DNA of 64,000 bases, from the NCBI GenBank assembly GCA_020002185.1, contig CM034533.1, forward strand, positions 38,618,233 through 38,682,232. The letters run 5' to 3'. Numbering within the stretch: the stretch's first letter is position 1; each line of letters starts with the position of its first letter. The position numbers and the translations under genes were made by a program. This document shows, piece by piece, positions 1 through 11,500 of the stretch. The notes under the pieces are model-generated. The model had not been told where the DNA came from, did no database searches, and saw nothing but the letters and a program-made list of their open reading frames with translations. This DNA is from Paraescarpia echinospica (taxonomy: Eukaryota > Annelida > Polychaeta > Sabellida > Siboglinidae).

Positions 1-66
1 ACAGCGCACAAGCAGTGTTGACACTTCCTCTTGGTAGCAGATGTCCGACGGGAAGTAGATGGTACC
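1..66 (-). CDS. Possible internal exon (5' edge only) of an unidentified gene
   Basis: On the minus strand a pyrimidine-rich stretch ending TTTCCAG is followed by about 66 bases open in one frame. The peptide contains IYFPSDICYQEEV and runs off the left edge of the window. The other minus frames and the plus frames look less protein-like. I do not recognise the family. If real, it belongs to a gene on the opposite strand to NDUFV1, so it would be nested in or overlapping its 5' region. The call rests on one acceptor and 22 codons, so it is weak. Confidence 0.3.
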
Positions 67-1018
67 TGGAAACAAACAGATAATAAAAAATTATTTAATA
101 TATAAATTATTATATATTCAGCAATATGAACAGTAAAACTGATGTCTACTTTTTTCAGAACAATGTACATGCATGTACACATGCATGCACACACACACAC
201 ACCAAAGGTCAACATGGTCCTGCCCTGGACGACACCCCTGGATGTACTGTTATCGTTGTGACTAATTATGTCGTTATCCAAATACGTCAATGGCATTAGC
301 TAAACTTATACAGTAAAACTATACACATAAAGCAATACTACTTCCCATATAAATGCATGGAATCTGAGGAACTAAACTTCCTTTGCACTGCACCAGCACT
401 GCGTCAGTAGGCAGCATGGTTGAAGTCGAAGTGCCCGGTTCGATGGAAGATCTCTGGCACTGTACCAGTGGACGGCATGGTTGAAGTCGAAGTGCCCTGT
501 TCTATGGCAGATTCCTCCCGCAAGCTCTTCGCAGCACGCGCTCTGCAGAATCTCACACCTACGCTTCATTGCAGCGCTACGCCCACGCTTCTGCATATGA
601 TTTACTGATGACATGATGTCGTTTTATAAGAATAAAACAACTTGAAACATGGGAGAAAAATATTGAAGGTAAACACGGCTGATGCAAGCGAACAGATGTA
701 GCCCCAGATGGGGACTCATTAATAGTCGGGATTACTCGGCTACCTTCGGGATTATTTTTGAAAGGTTACTACCATGATGCTCTGCAAAAACGGGGCTTTC
801 CACCGATACCCACCATGTTGGAATTACTTCATGCACTGGCATGTAAACGATGTCTGAACATGCATCAAATATCAACTATTCACGGTTTGTTTGACATAAA
901 CAAAGACTTAGAAACAATAGGTACCACACAAAAGACATATTTTATTACATAAATTAATTTATTTTGGCTGTACAATTCACATAAACGGCAAGTTGAATAA
1001 TTTTTCTAAATGGAAATA
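67..1018. other. Non-coding stretch, no gene recognised
   Basis: I see no supported gene here. It holds a short CA tract at about 186-203 and a two-copy 60-bp duplication at about 391-510 (shared core GGTTGAAGTCGAAGTGCCC). Short open frames occur on both strands but none resembles a known protein. The NDUFV1 exon that should encode the YGRHDWRLKG-type segment just before GDWYKTK is not visible here. Confidence 0.5.
391..510. repeat. Two-copy 60-bp tandem duplication
   Basis: The segment around GGTTGAAGTCGAAGTGCCC occurs at about 418 and again at about 478. The flanking sequence is also similar (TGCACCAGCACTG against TGTACCAGTGGAC). It does not sit on a splice junction I can recognise. Confidence 0.6.
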
Positions 1019-2006
1019 CAGTGCAACCGGCTTATAACGAACTACTTTGTGGGTAGCTTACGAGTTCGTTATATCCATGAATTCGTTACATGCATGTATG
1101 CATTTACCAGCTAGGTGTCTATCAAACGCAAATATATTTTGTTGTGAAACATTTATTGAGATGACATATAAGACAGTTACAAATGTTACTATTAAGTGTA
1201 GTTATAACATAAGATCGCAGTCCACCGTCTGTGAAAAAGTAACAAAATACAGTATGACGTAAACACATGGCATGCACATCGCATCAAAGCACACAAAAAC
1301 ACGAACTGTGGCAGGATGGAGCCACGGTATAACTACTACTTCTTGTACAACACACACAGAATGACACCAGTTAATCTGCTTCGAAGAAATCCTCCACTGT
1401 CGTTTGTTTGCCGTTGGCTAGGGCACAGATAACAGGATATCCTCAAGCCAGTCGCAGTGCATTACAATGTTGTCTGACTGCGCAGCCCTGTTAACGGATG
1501 AACTGTCATACTATAACGCGCAGCTAACAATCACCTTTGATGATTTCCTTCATTGATGAAATACGCACATAATGACACCAGTAAATCTGCTTTGAAGAAG
1601 TCCTCCATTGACATTTGTTTGGTGGCACCAAACAAAAGGAAATCCTCAAGCCAGTCGCAGTGCGCTGCAGCATCGTCTGACTGCGTAGCCCTGTAACGAA
1701 TGATTTCCCTCATTGACCTAATTACTTTGGCACTGGCGCTCTGTGTGGCTACAGCATGGCTTCCAGGTCACACCGGGAAGTATTTGCCAACAACCGGGCG
1801 ATTTTCAGTTGGACAGATATTCGTTATACAGCGAAATTTGTTCGGAAAAGGGTATTCATAATAACCGTGAATTCGTTATATCCGTGTTCGTAATATGCGT
1901 GAACGCTTATAATGGAAAAGATAGGGAAAAACTCTATACGTAAGAAATTGTTTCGTTATATCCGTCAATTCGTTGTATCCGTGTTCATTATAAGCGTGTT
2001 GCACTG
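1019..2006 (-). mobile_element. Decayed pogo/Tigger-like DNA transposon, TA-flanked
   Basis: The ends are inverted repeats of about 26 bp: CAGTGCAACCGGCTTATAAC at the left, and the complement of a GTTATAAGCG...GCACTG type sequence at the right. TA dinucleotides flank both sides. This end structure is typical of pogo/Tigger elements. Inside, many CGTTATA motifs lie near the right end. The minus strand at 1531-1713 retains a peptide with MSMEDFFKAD, like the acidic C-terminus of Tigger transposases. That segment occurs twice (about 1375-1500 and 1566-1690) as an imperfect duplication. No catalytic DDE region remains, so the copy is non-autonomous. Confidence 0.7.
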
Positions 2007-2124
2007 TACCAACAACTCAAAATTTATTTTGAATCCGATAAAAATTAGATTTTTCTGACCCGCCTGTCGCCTTAATTGTTGTCATATTACGATAAAACTT
2101 CAACGTAATTAATTGTTTGTGTAG

Positions 2125-2372
2125 GGAAACTGGTAGAAGACCAGACTGTTGTATGTATTCAGCGAAACTAGTAGAAGACCAGACTGTTGTATGTATTCAG
2201 CAAAACTGGTAGAAGACCAGACTGTTGTATGTATTCAGGGAGACTGGTACAAGACCAGACGGTTGTATGTATTCAGGGAGACTGCTACAAGACCAGACTG
2301 TTGTATACAAGACCAGACGGTTGTATGTATTCAGGGAAACTGGTACAAGACCAGACTGTTGTATGTATTCAG
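2125..2372 (+). repeat. 38-bp minisatellite repeating an NDUFV1 splice acceptor and exon edge
   Basis: About six to seven copies of a unit of about 38 bp end exactly at the acceptor of the first visible NDUFV1 exon. Each copy contains GTATGTATTCAG, the acceptor, followed by GGAGACTGGTACAA, the first bases of the exon (Gly-Asp-Trp-Tyr-Lys), then the intronic linker GACCAGACTGTT. Some copies are shortened or carry AAACTGGTAGAA variants. The array therefore presents a series of decoy 3' splice sites, each with a small piece of true coding sequence, directly upstream of the functional one. Confidence 0.85.
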
Positions 2373-2521
2373 GGAGACTGGTACAAAACAAAGGAGATCC
2401 TGTTGAAGGGGACCGAGTGGATTCAGAATGAAGTGAAAGTGTCAGGCATCAGGGGTCGAGGCGGCGCTGGGTTTCCCACGGGGATGAAGTGGAGCTTCAT
2501 GAATCGCCCCGACGATGGCAG
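2373..2521 (+). CDS. NDUFV1: NDUFV1 exon with FMN-binding glycine-rich loop
   Basis: The acceptor is GTATGTATTCAG and the donor is GTATGG. The exon encodes [13 protein letters not shown] through [11 protein letters not shown] and [11 protein letters not shown], then two bases of an Arg codon. The chosen acceptor is the last of several tandem copies, because only it continues into the conserved reading frame. Confidence 0.93.
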
Positions 2522-5500
2522 GTATGGTTGTATGGATATCTGTCACTTGTGGCAGTGCTTTCCCAAATTCCAGTGTTTTACAACAAAAGAAAATACTAAA
2601 GAAATTTTGCATTTATTTTGACTCTTCCGTTCAGGACTTCTTTTATTGCATTCGATTTTTCGTCATATTTACAGAAAAAATTCCAGCTTTTTTATATTGC
2701 CTGATTTAATACACTTTTATTACACAGCTCATATGCATAGATATAATTAGTTCAATGACAATTACGACATCGTGTCCCATCGCACATGTAGTGCATGATC
2801 GTTGCATCCACCGACAGTCTTCTGATAATTTAATTGCACATTTTCTTGCATAGTATAAGTGTATTCTCTGTCTCATGTATATATAATTATGATGTAATCA
2901 TGCATGTACTGTTATTAGTGACAAATTTCGTCTTGTCCTTTCAAAATCAAGACATTCACTTGTATTTGCATATATTTGGCATTTTCTGTGTTGATGTTGA
3001 AATGAAGATATATATTATCATGACCTGTTGTGTGACAGGCCACGCTACCTGGTAGTGAACTGTGCGTAACCTTTTGTGTGACAGGCCACGCTACCTGGTA
3101 GTGAACTGCGTGACCTTTTGTGTGACAGGCCACACTACCTGGTGGTGAACTGTGCGTGACCTTTTGTGTAACAGGCCACACTACCTGGTGGTGAACTGTG
3201 TGTGACCTTTTGTGTGACAGGCCACACTACCTGGTGGTGAACTGTGCGTGACCTTTTGTGTGACAGGCCACACTACCTGGTGGTGAACTGTGCGTGACCT
3301 TTTGTGTAACAGGCCACACTACCTGGTGGTGAACTGTGCGTGACCTTTTGTGTAACAGGCCACACTACCTGGTGGTGAACTGTGCGTGACCTTTTGTGTG
3401 ACAGGCCACACTACCTGGTGGTGAACTGTGCGTGACCTTTTGTGTAACAGGCCACACTACCTGGTGGTGAACTGTGTGTGACCTTTTGTGTGACAGGCCA
3501 CACTACCTGGTGGTGAACTGTGCGTGACCTTTTGTGTAACAGGCCACACTACCTGGTGGTGAACTGTGCGTGACCTTTTGTGTAACAGGCCACACTACCT
3601 GGTGGTGAACTGTNNNNNNNNNNNNNNNNNNNNNNNNNNNNNNNNNNNNNNNNNNNNNNNNNNNNNNNNNNNNNNNNNNNNNNNNNNNNNNNNNNNNNNN
3701 NNNNNNNNNNNNNNNNNNNNNNNNNNNNNNNNNNNNNNNNNNNNNNNNNNNNNNNNNNNNNNNNNNNNNNNNNNNNNNNNNNNNNNNNNNNNNNNNNNNN
3801 NNNNNNNNNNNNNNNNNNNNNNNNNNNNNNNNNNNNNNNNNNNNNNNNNNNNNNNNNNNNNNNNNNNNNNNNNNNNNNNNNNNNNNNNNNNNNNNNNNNN
3901 NNNNNNNNNNNNNNNNNNNNNNNNNNNNNNNNNNNNNNNNNNNNNNNNNNNNNNNNNNNNNNNNNNNNNNNNNNNNNNNNNNNNNNNNNNNNNNNNNNNN
4001 NNNNNNNNNNNNNNNNNNNNNNNNNNNNNNNNNNNNNNNNNNNNNNNNNNNNNNNNNNNNNNNNNNNNNNNNNNNNNNNNNNNNNNNNNNNNNNNNNNNN
4101 NNNNNNNNNNNNNNNNNNNNNNNNNNNNNNNNNNNNNNNNNNNNNNNNNNNNNNNNNNNNNNNNNNNNNNNNNNNNNNNNNNNNNNNNNNNNNNNNNNNN
4201 NNNNNNNNNNNNNNNNNNNNNNNNNNNNNNNNNNNNNNNNNNNNNNNNNNNNNNNNNNNNNNNNNNNNNNNNNNNNNNNNNNNNNNNNNNNNNNNNNNNN
4301 NNNNNNNNNNNNNNNNNNNNNNNNNNNNNNNNNNNNNNNNNNNNNNNNNNNNNNNNNNNNNNNNNNNNNNNNNNNNNNNNNNNNNNNNNNNNNNNNNNNN
4401 NNNNNNNNNNNNNNNNNNNNNNNNNNNNNNNNNNNNNNNNNNNNNNNNNNNNNNNNNNNNNNNNNNNNNNNNNNNNNNNNNNNNNNNNNNNNNNNNNNNN
4501 NNNNNNNNNNNNNNNNNNNNNNNNNNNNNNNNNNNNNNNNNNNNNNNNNNNNNNNNNNNNNNNNNNNNNNNNNNNNNNNNNNNNNNNNNNNNNNNNNNNN
4601 NNNNNNNNNNNNNACCTGCGGGTGCCGGGGTCTGCTTACCTCTTTCTGCTACTTCTTATTTTAAAATTATTTTAACTCATGGGTGCCGGGTCTACTCATT
4701 TCTACATTTATTTGTGGCTAATTTTAACCCGCGTGGTCTTCTACATTCATTCATTTTAACCATGGTCTTTCGCATATCTATTTTCCAGGCTCATTTTAAC
4801 CTGCGGAAGCCGGAGTCTATCACTCACTTTCTTTTCTGGCGATTCATTTGTACTCATTTTAATCTGCGGTGCCGGGTTCCATCACTTCCTTCTAAATTCA
4901 TTTGTACCATTTTAACCCGGGTACTGGTCTACTCCGCCTCTTTCTACCGCGCTCATTTGTACCCATTTTAATTCCGTCGGTGCTGGTCGACGGTTCTTTC
5001 GCATATTCATTTGTAAATACGGAGTTCATGTGGGAAATGGGTCTACTTCACCCTTTTCTAAATTCCATTTGTACCATTTTAACCTTGCAGGTGCCGGGTC
5101 TACTCGCTTCGCCATTCTCCTTTTCAGCCCATTTTAACCTGCCGGTGCCGGGGTCGACTTGCCTCTTTCTACATTCATTTGTACCATTTTAGCCTGCGGG
5201 TGCCGGGGTCTACTCACCTCTTTCTAAATTCATTTGTACCATTTTAACCTGCAGGTGCCGGGGTCTACTCGCCTCTTTCTACATTCTTTTGTACCATTTT
5301 AACCTGCCGGTGCCGGGGTCGACTTGCCTCTTTCTACATTCATTTGTACCATTTTAACCTGTGGGTCTTTCTACATTCATTTGTACCATTTTAACCTGCG
5401 GGTCTTTCTACATTAATTTGTACCATTTTAACCTGCGGGTACTGGGGTGTACTTGCCTCTTTCTACATTTATTTGTACCATTTTAACCTGCAGGTGCCGG

Positions 5501-8500
5501 GGTCTACTTGCCTCTTTGTACATTCATTTGTACCATTTTAACCTGCGGGTGCCGGGGTCTACTCACCTCTTTCTAAATTCATTTGTACCATTTTAACCTG
5601 CGGGTGCCGTGGTGTACGCGCCTCTTTCTACATTCATTTGTATCATTTTAACCTGCGGGTGCCGGGGTCTACTCACCTCTCTCTACATTCATTTGTACCA
5701 TTTTAACCTGCGGGTGCCGAGGTCTACTTACCTCTTTCTACATTCATTTGTACCATTTTAACCTGCGGGTGCCGAGGTCTACTTACCTCTTTCTACATTC
5801 ATTTGTACCATTTTAACCTGCGGGTGCCGAGGTCTACTTACCTCTCTCTACATTCATTTGTACCATTTTAACCTGCGGATGCCGAGGTCTACTTACCTCT
5901 TTCTACATTCATTTGTACCATTTTAACCTGCAGGTCTTTCTACATTCATTTGTACCATTTTAACCTGCGGGTCTTTCTACATTCATTTGTACCATTTTAA
6001 CCTGCGGGTCTTTCTACATTCATTTGTGCCATTTTAACCTGTGGGTGCCGGAGTATACTCGCCTCTTTCTACATTTATTTGTACCATTTTAACCTGCGGG
6101 TGCCGGGGTCTACTCGCCTCTTTCTACATTTATTTGTACCATTTTAACCTGCGGGTCTTTCTACATTCATTTGTACCATTTTAACCTGCGGGTCTTTCTA
6201 CATTCATTTGTACCATTTTAACCTGCGGGTGCCGGAGTCTACTCGCCTCTTTCTACATTTATTTGTACCATTTTAACCTGCGGGTGCCGGGGTCTACTCG
6301 CCTCTTTCTACATTTATTTGTACCATTTTAACGTACGGGTGCCGGGGTCGACTTGCCTCTTTCTACATTCATTTGTACCATTTTAACCTGCGGGTGCCGG
6401 GGTCTACTCGCCTCTTTCTACATTCATTTGTACCATTTTAACCTGCGGGTGCCGGGGTCTACTCGCCTCTTTCTACATTCATTTGTATCATTTTAACCTG
6501 CGGGTGCCGGGGTCTACTCACCTCTTTCTACATTCATTTGTACCATTTTAACCTGCGGGTACGCGCCTCTTTCTACATTCATTTGTATCATTTTAACCTG
6601 CGGGTGCTGGGGTCTACTTACCTCTTTCTACATTCATTTGTACCATTTTAACCTGCGGGTACTGGGGTGTACTTGCCTCTTTCTACATTCATTTGTACCA
6701 TTTTAACCTGCGGGTACTGGGGTGTACTTGCCTCTTTCTACATTTATTTGTACCATTTTAACCTGCGGGTGCCGGGGTCTACTCACCTCTTTCTACATTT
6801 ATTTGTACCATTTTAACGTACGGGTGCCGGGGTCGACTTGCCTCTTTCTTCATTCATTTGTACCATTTTAACCTGCGGGTGCCGGGGTCTACTCGCCTCT
6901 TTCTACATTCATTTGTACCATTTTAACCTGCGGGTGCCGGGGTCTACTCGCCTCTTTCTACATTCATTTGTATCATTTTAACCTGCGGGTGCCGGGGTCT
7001 ACTCGCCTCTTTCTACATTCATTTGTACCATTTTAACCTGCGGGTGCCGGGGTCTACTTACTTCTTTCTACATTCATTTGTACCATTTTAACCTGCGGGT
7101 GCCGAGGTCTACTCGCCTCTTTCTACATTTATTTGTAACATTTTAACCTGCGGGTGCCGTGGTGTACGCGCCTCTTTCTACATTCATTTGTATCATTTTA
7201 ACCTGCGGGTGCCGGGATCTACTCGCCTCTCTCTACATTCATTTGTACCATTTTAACCTGCGGGTGCCGGGGTCTGCTTACCTCTTTCTACATTCATTTG
7301 TACTATTTTAACCTGCGGGTACTGGGGTGTACTTGCCTCTTTCTACATTCATTTGTACCATTTTAACCTGCGGGTCTTTCTACATTCATTTGTACCATTT
7401 TAACCTACGGGTAATGGGGTGTACTTGCCTCTTTCTACATTCATTTGTACCATTTTAACCTGCGGGTGCCGGGGTCTACTCGCCTCTTTCTACATTCATT
7501 TGTACCATTTTAACCTGCGGGTGCCGGGGTCTACTCGCCTCTTTCTACATTCATTTGTATCATTTTAACCTGCGGGTGCCGGGGTGTACGCGCCTCTTTC
7601 TACATTCATTTGTATCATTTTAACCTGTGGGTGCCGGGGTCTACTCGCCTCTTTCTACATTCATTTGTACCATTTTAACCTGCTGGTGCCGGGGTGTACG
7701 CGCCTCTTTCTACATTCATTTGTACTATTTTAACCTGCGGGTACTGGGGTGTACTTGCCTCTTTCTACATTTATTTGTACCGTTTTAACCTGCGGGTGCC
7801 AGGGTCTACTGGCCTCTTTGTACATTCATTTGTACCATTTTAACCTGCGGGTGCCGGGGTCTACTCACCTCTTTCTAAATTCATTTGTACCATTTTAACC
7901 TGCGGGTGCCGGGGTCTACTCACCTCTTTCTACATTCATTTGTGCCATTTTAACCTGCGGGTGCCGGGGTCTACTCATCTCTTTCTACATTCATTTGTAC
8001 CATTTTAACCTGCGGGTGCCGGGGTTTACTCGCCTCTTTCTACATTCATTTGCAACCTTGAACCATTGGCCTCTCATCTACCATTTAGCAGTGCATTTCA
8101 TGTAGGTGTAAGCTGATAAGTGTAAATAACTTGAAAGAGAATGCAACATAGTTTTAAAAGATTTATACATTATTCATGTGTTGCTCCATGGGTAGATGTA
8201 AGCTGGAGAGTGTGAACAGCTTTAAGAGAGTTCCACATTGTTTCAGGCCCTCATTGAGTCGATTGAAGGCAAGCAGGGCAAGCCACGACTGAAGCCTCCC
8301 TTCCCCGCAGAGATCGGTCTCTTCGGCTGCCCCACGACTGTCAACAACGTAGAGACGATTTCCTCAGCCTCGGTATGTACACTTCTTGATTCTGCTCATT
8401 TCTTGAGTTGTTATCAGCATGGACTTGTGAAGGGGGTTTATTGCCTACGTCACAGGCAGATAAACATAGATGCCCCTTCTCTCTTCCGGTGCTGTGCAGG

Positions 8501-11500
8501 GTTGAAGTCTTTGTGGAGTGTAAAAAGTAAAAAATTGTGTTATTGCTACATGACTAATGTCATTAATCTTTTGTATATATTGTTATCATTGCCGTCAGTG
8601 GCCAGTTATATGTAAGGGAACCAGCCAAATGTGTTGATAACTAATGCATTTATTGGTATGAAAAAGAAAACAAAAAGACATCAGTTTGTGATTAGAAACC
8701 CCCTAGTATATATATGTGTGTGTGTTTGTGTGTGTATATGTATATATATATTAAGTATTTGTATATCTGCTTCTCTTCCCTGTAGATTATCTGTCGGCGT
8801 GGAGGGGATTGGTTTGCATCGTTTGGCCGTGACCGCAACCGAGGTACCAAGGTGAGGTCATGTGACACCCAAGGTTGGCACGTTTCTGTCCTCACGATAG
8901 AAACTGTGTGGCAGAAATACCTTTCTCCCCCAGTTTCTGCCCCTTAGGGCAGAAACTCCCAAAATAGTCGTATTTTTATACATATTTATTTTAATAAGGA
9001 TATATATATATCAACATTACAATTTCCTGACACCATTACTGTGTCATCTTGTGGTGCCAGCCCCAACAAGTTATTAAAACATACACAGCTAGACAGTCTT
9101 ATCAGCTCTCCCAACCACTGAGACAGTAGCGAGCTTCAGCAGCTAGCCTAGTTGGTTGGATACAGTGGCCAGGTGCTTAGAAACCAAGCTTTCCGATGAC
9201 CACAAGATGACCAGATGATAATTAGTTTTAATTACCAGCCAACGTCTAGGCTAGTAATAAAACTCAGGTAAACAGGGACTGAGAGAGAAGAGTCGTTCTG
9301 CTCCTAATCTGTTGTAAACATTCCTTTAATGAAATACTGCTCTCTAAGTTGTGTGACATTTATTTTAATTGAATTCTTTATTACTACAACTCATTACGAA
9401 CCCTATAAATCCATTAATTAGACCGCTTTACCAGAATAAAATTTTACTTTTACAAAAATAATTTGGAACTATATTACCAAGGTGACCATAAAGTAAGGAC
9501 CGCCTGTACTTGCTTGTTCTCATATGTGGTGTGTGTTGGCAGATATATACAATCTCGGGTCACGTAAACAACCCCTGTACAGTGGAGGAGGAGATGTCGA
9601 TCCCACTGAAGGAGCTGATAGAGAGACATGCGGGGGGTGTCAAGGGAGGCTGGGACAAGCTTGTTGGCATCATCCCTGGTGGCTCGTCAACTCCTATCAT
9701 CCCCAAGAGGTTAGTAGACTCCATTTTTCCTTGGGTGTCCCGTATATACTGGTGAGGGCACAAATCGTGCATCCATTGGCGTTTGTAATTTTAATAAAAA
9801 CCTGATCAAATTCTTCTGTAAGATATCTATGTGCTAAGACTCTAACACCTATTCCATCAAGTTTCTACAAACTTAGAAAAATTGATAGTAAGTGAATGTC
9901 TTACAAAAATAGACCGGTGAAATCCAAATATCTTAAAAGACGTGTGTGTCAGAAACCGTGCATCCTCTCTGCGCTGTGTAAATCGCTCTGTGGCCAGACG
10001 GTGTCACGTGAATCAATGCAAGATTAGACAGTGTATTAGAATAGCCCAAGAGTATTAGAAAATGAGATTTCAGTGACACACTTTTTGACCTTGCATGAAA
10101 TTTTCTGGTCGTGAATATGCTGCACCTGCTGGTAAATGAGAAATCCATTTCTTTGTTGACATGATACAGGTTTATCTTAATTATATCACATTTAACTGTG
10201 TTATTACCATTTAAAAGGGAAAAAGGGAATGGTTCCGTGAAAATCACAGCACATTGTATGTATGCAAGCACCAGCTAGTACATGTGTCTATGAGTAGAGG
10301 AACTTGGCGAGACCTCATTTGATGTCAATCTTGGATTTCTGGCTACATCCACTGATCGCCAGGCATATCTCTGGATGTGTTTAATAATGCTACAATAATA
10401 TTTTATATTACTATTGCTACAGTAATTGTTATTACTATTGCTACAGAAATATTTTATATTATTATTGCTACAGTAATATTTTATATTACTATTGCTACAG
10501 TAATATTTGTTATTACTATTGCTACAGTAATATTTGTTGTTACTATTGCTACAGAAATATTTGTTATTACTATTGCTACAGAAATATTTGTTATTACTAT
10601 TGCTACAGTAATATTTGTTATTACTATTGCTACAGTAATATTTGTTATTACTATTGCTACAGAAATATTTTACATTATTATTGCTACAGTAATATTTTAT
10701 ATTATGTCATGTTGTTCCATAACCGTTGACATGTATTAGCAAGGCACCCTACATTCCTATATTTTATAGCAGTTACTTCATTTTTTCCTGTGTTAAAACC
10801 TATAGTTTTTTTAGATTTAAAGGTTTCTTGTGATTCATCAATCCACAATAGTTATTGCAGCAGAAATCTACACTGTTGAAAGTCAAGTCAGTAGATGGTG
10901 GCTCTTGAAAACGCTGTATGCAAAAAAATTTGCTACTGGCTAATTAGCTTGCACCATTATTTCCTTAAACTATCCGTGTATTATTCCAACAGTTTACTTC
11001 TGAATTACCTGCTACTATATTTCTTACAGTGCACCAGGGGGCACTGCTGGTTATATCAGTCTCAGTAACCCCTGGCAGACTCTTGCGAAACTTTGAAGAT
11101 AAGCTCAGCCAATAATATCGCTTGTCAGCAAGTTCCGGCGGTCTTCACCTCAGCCCCATGCTGTGAACTGAAGCGTGGGTCAGATGGGTATCTGCACTGT
11201 TTTCACGCATAGTACAGTCATGAGCAATAAAGTAATTCCCATACAATGCAAAGGATATCTGCCAGGAGTAGTGTATGTAGTCACTTGCGAGGAAGATTTC
11301 TTACAGAAGTTACGAGGTTGTTTGAGGGATGTCGTTGTGTTGCCGCAGTGTGTGTGAGACTGTGCTGATGGACTTTGACGCACTGACGGAGGCTCAGTCA
11401 GCCTTTGGCACTGCCGCTGTCATCGTGATGAATGACAGTGCTGACGTGATCAAGTGCATCGCTCGACTCATGGAGTTCTACAAGCACGAGAGCTGCGGCC

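Noticed and set aside
3566..4675. A 369-codon open frame
   Set aside because: It crosses the N gap. All but a few residues are unknown bases.
4714..5192. Short frames at the start of the 55-bp satellite
   Set aside because: The sequence is made of diverged satellite units, and the frames have no homology.
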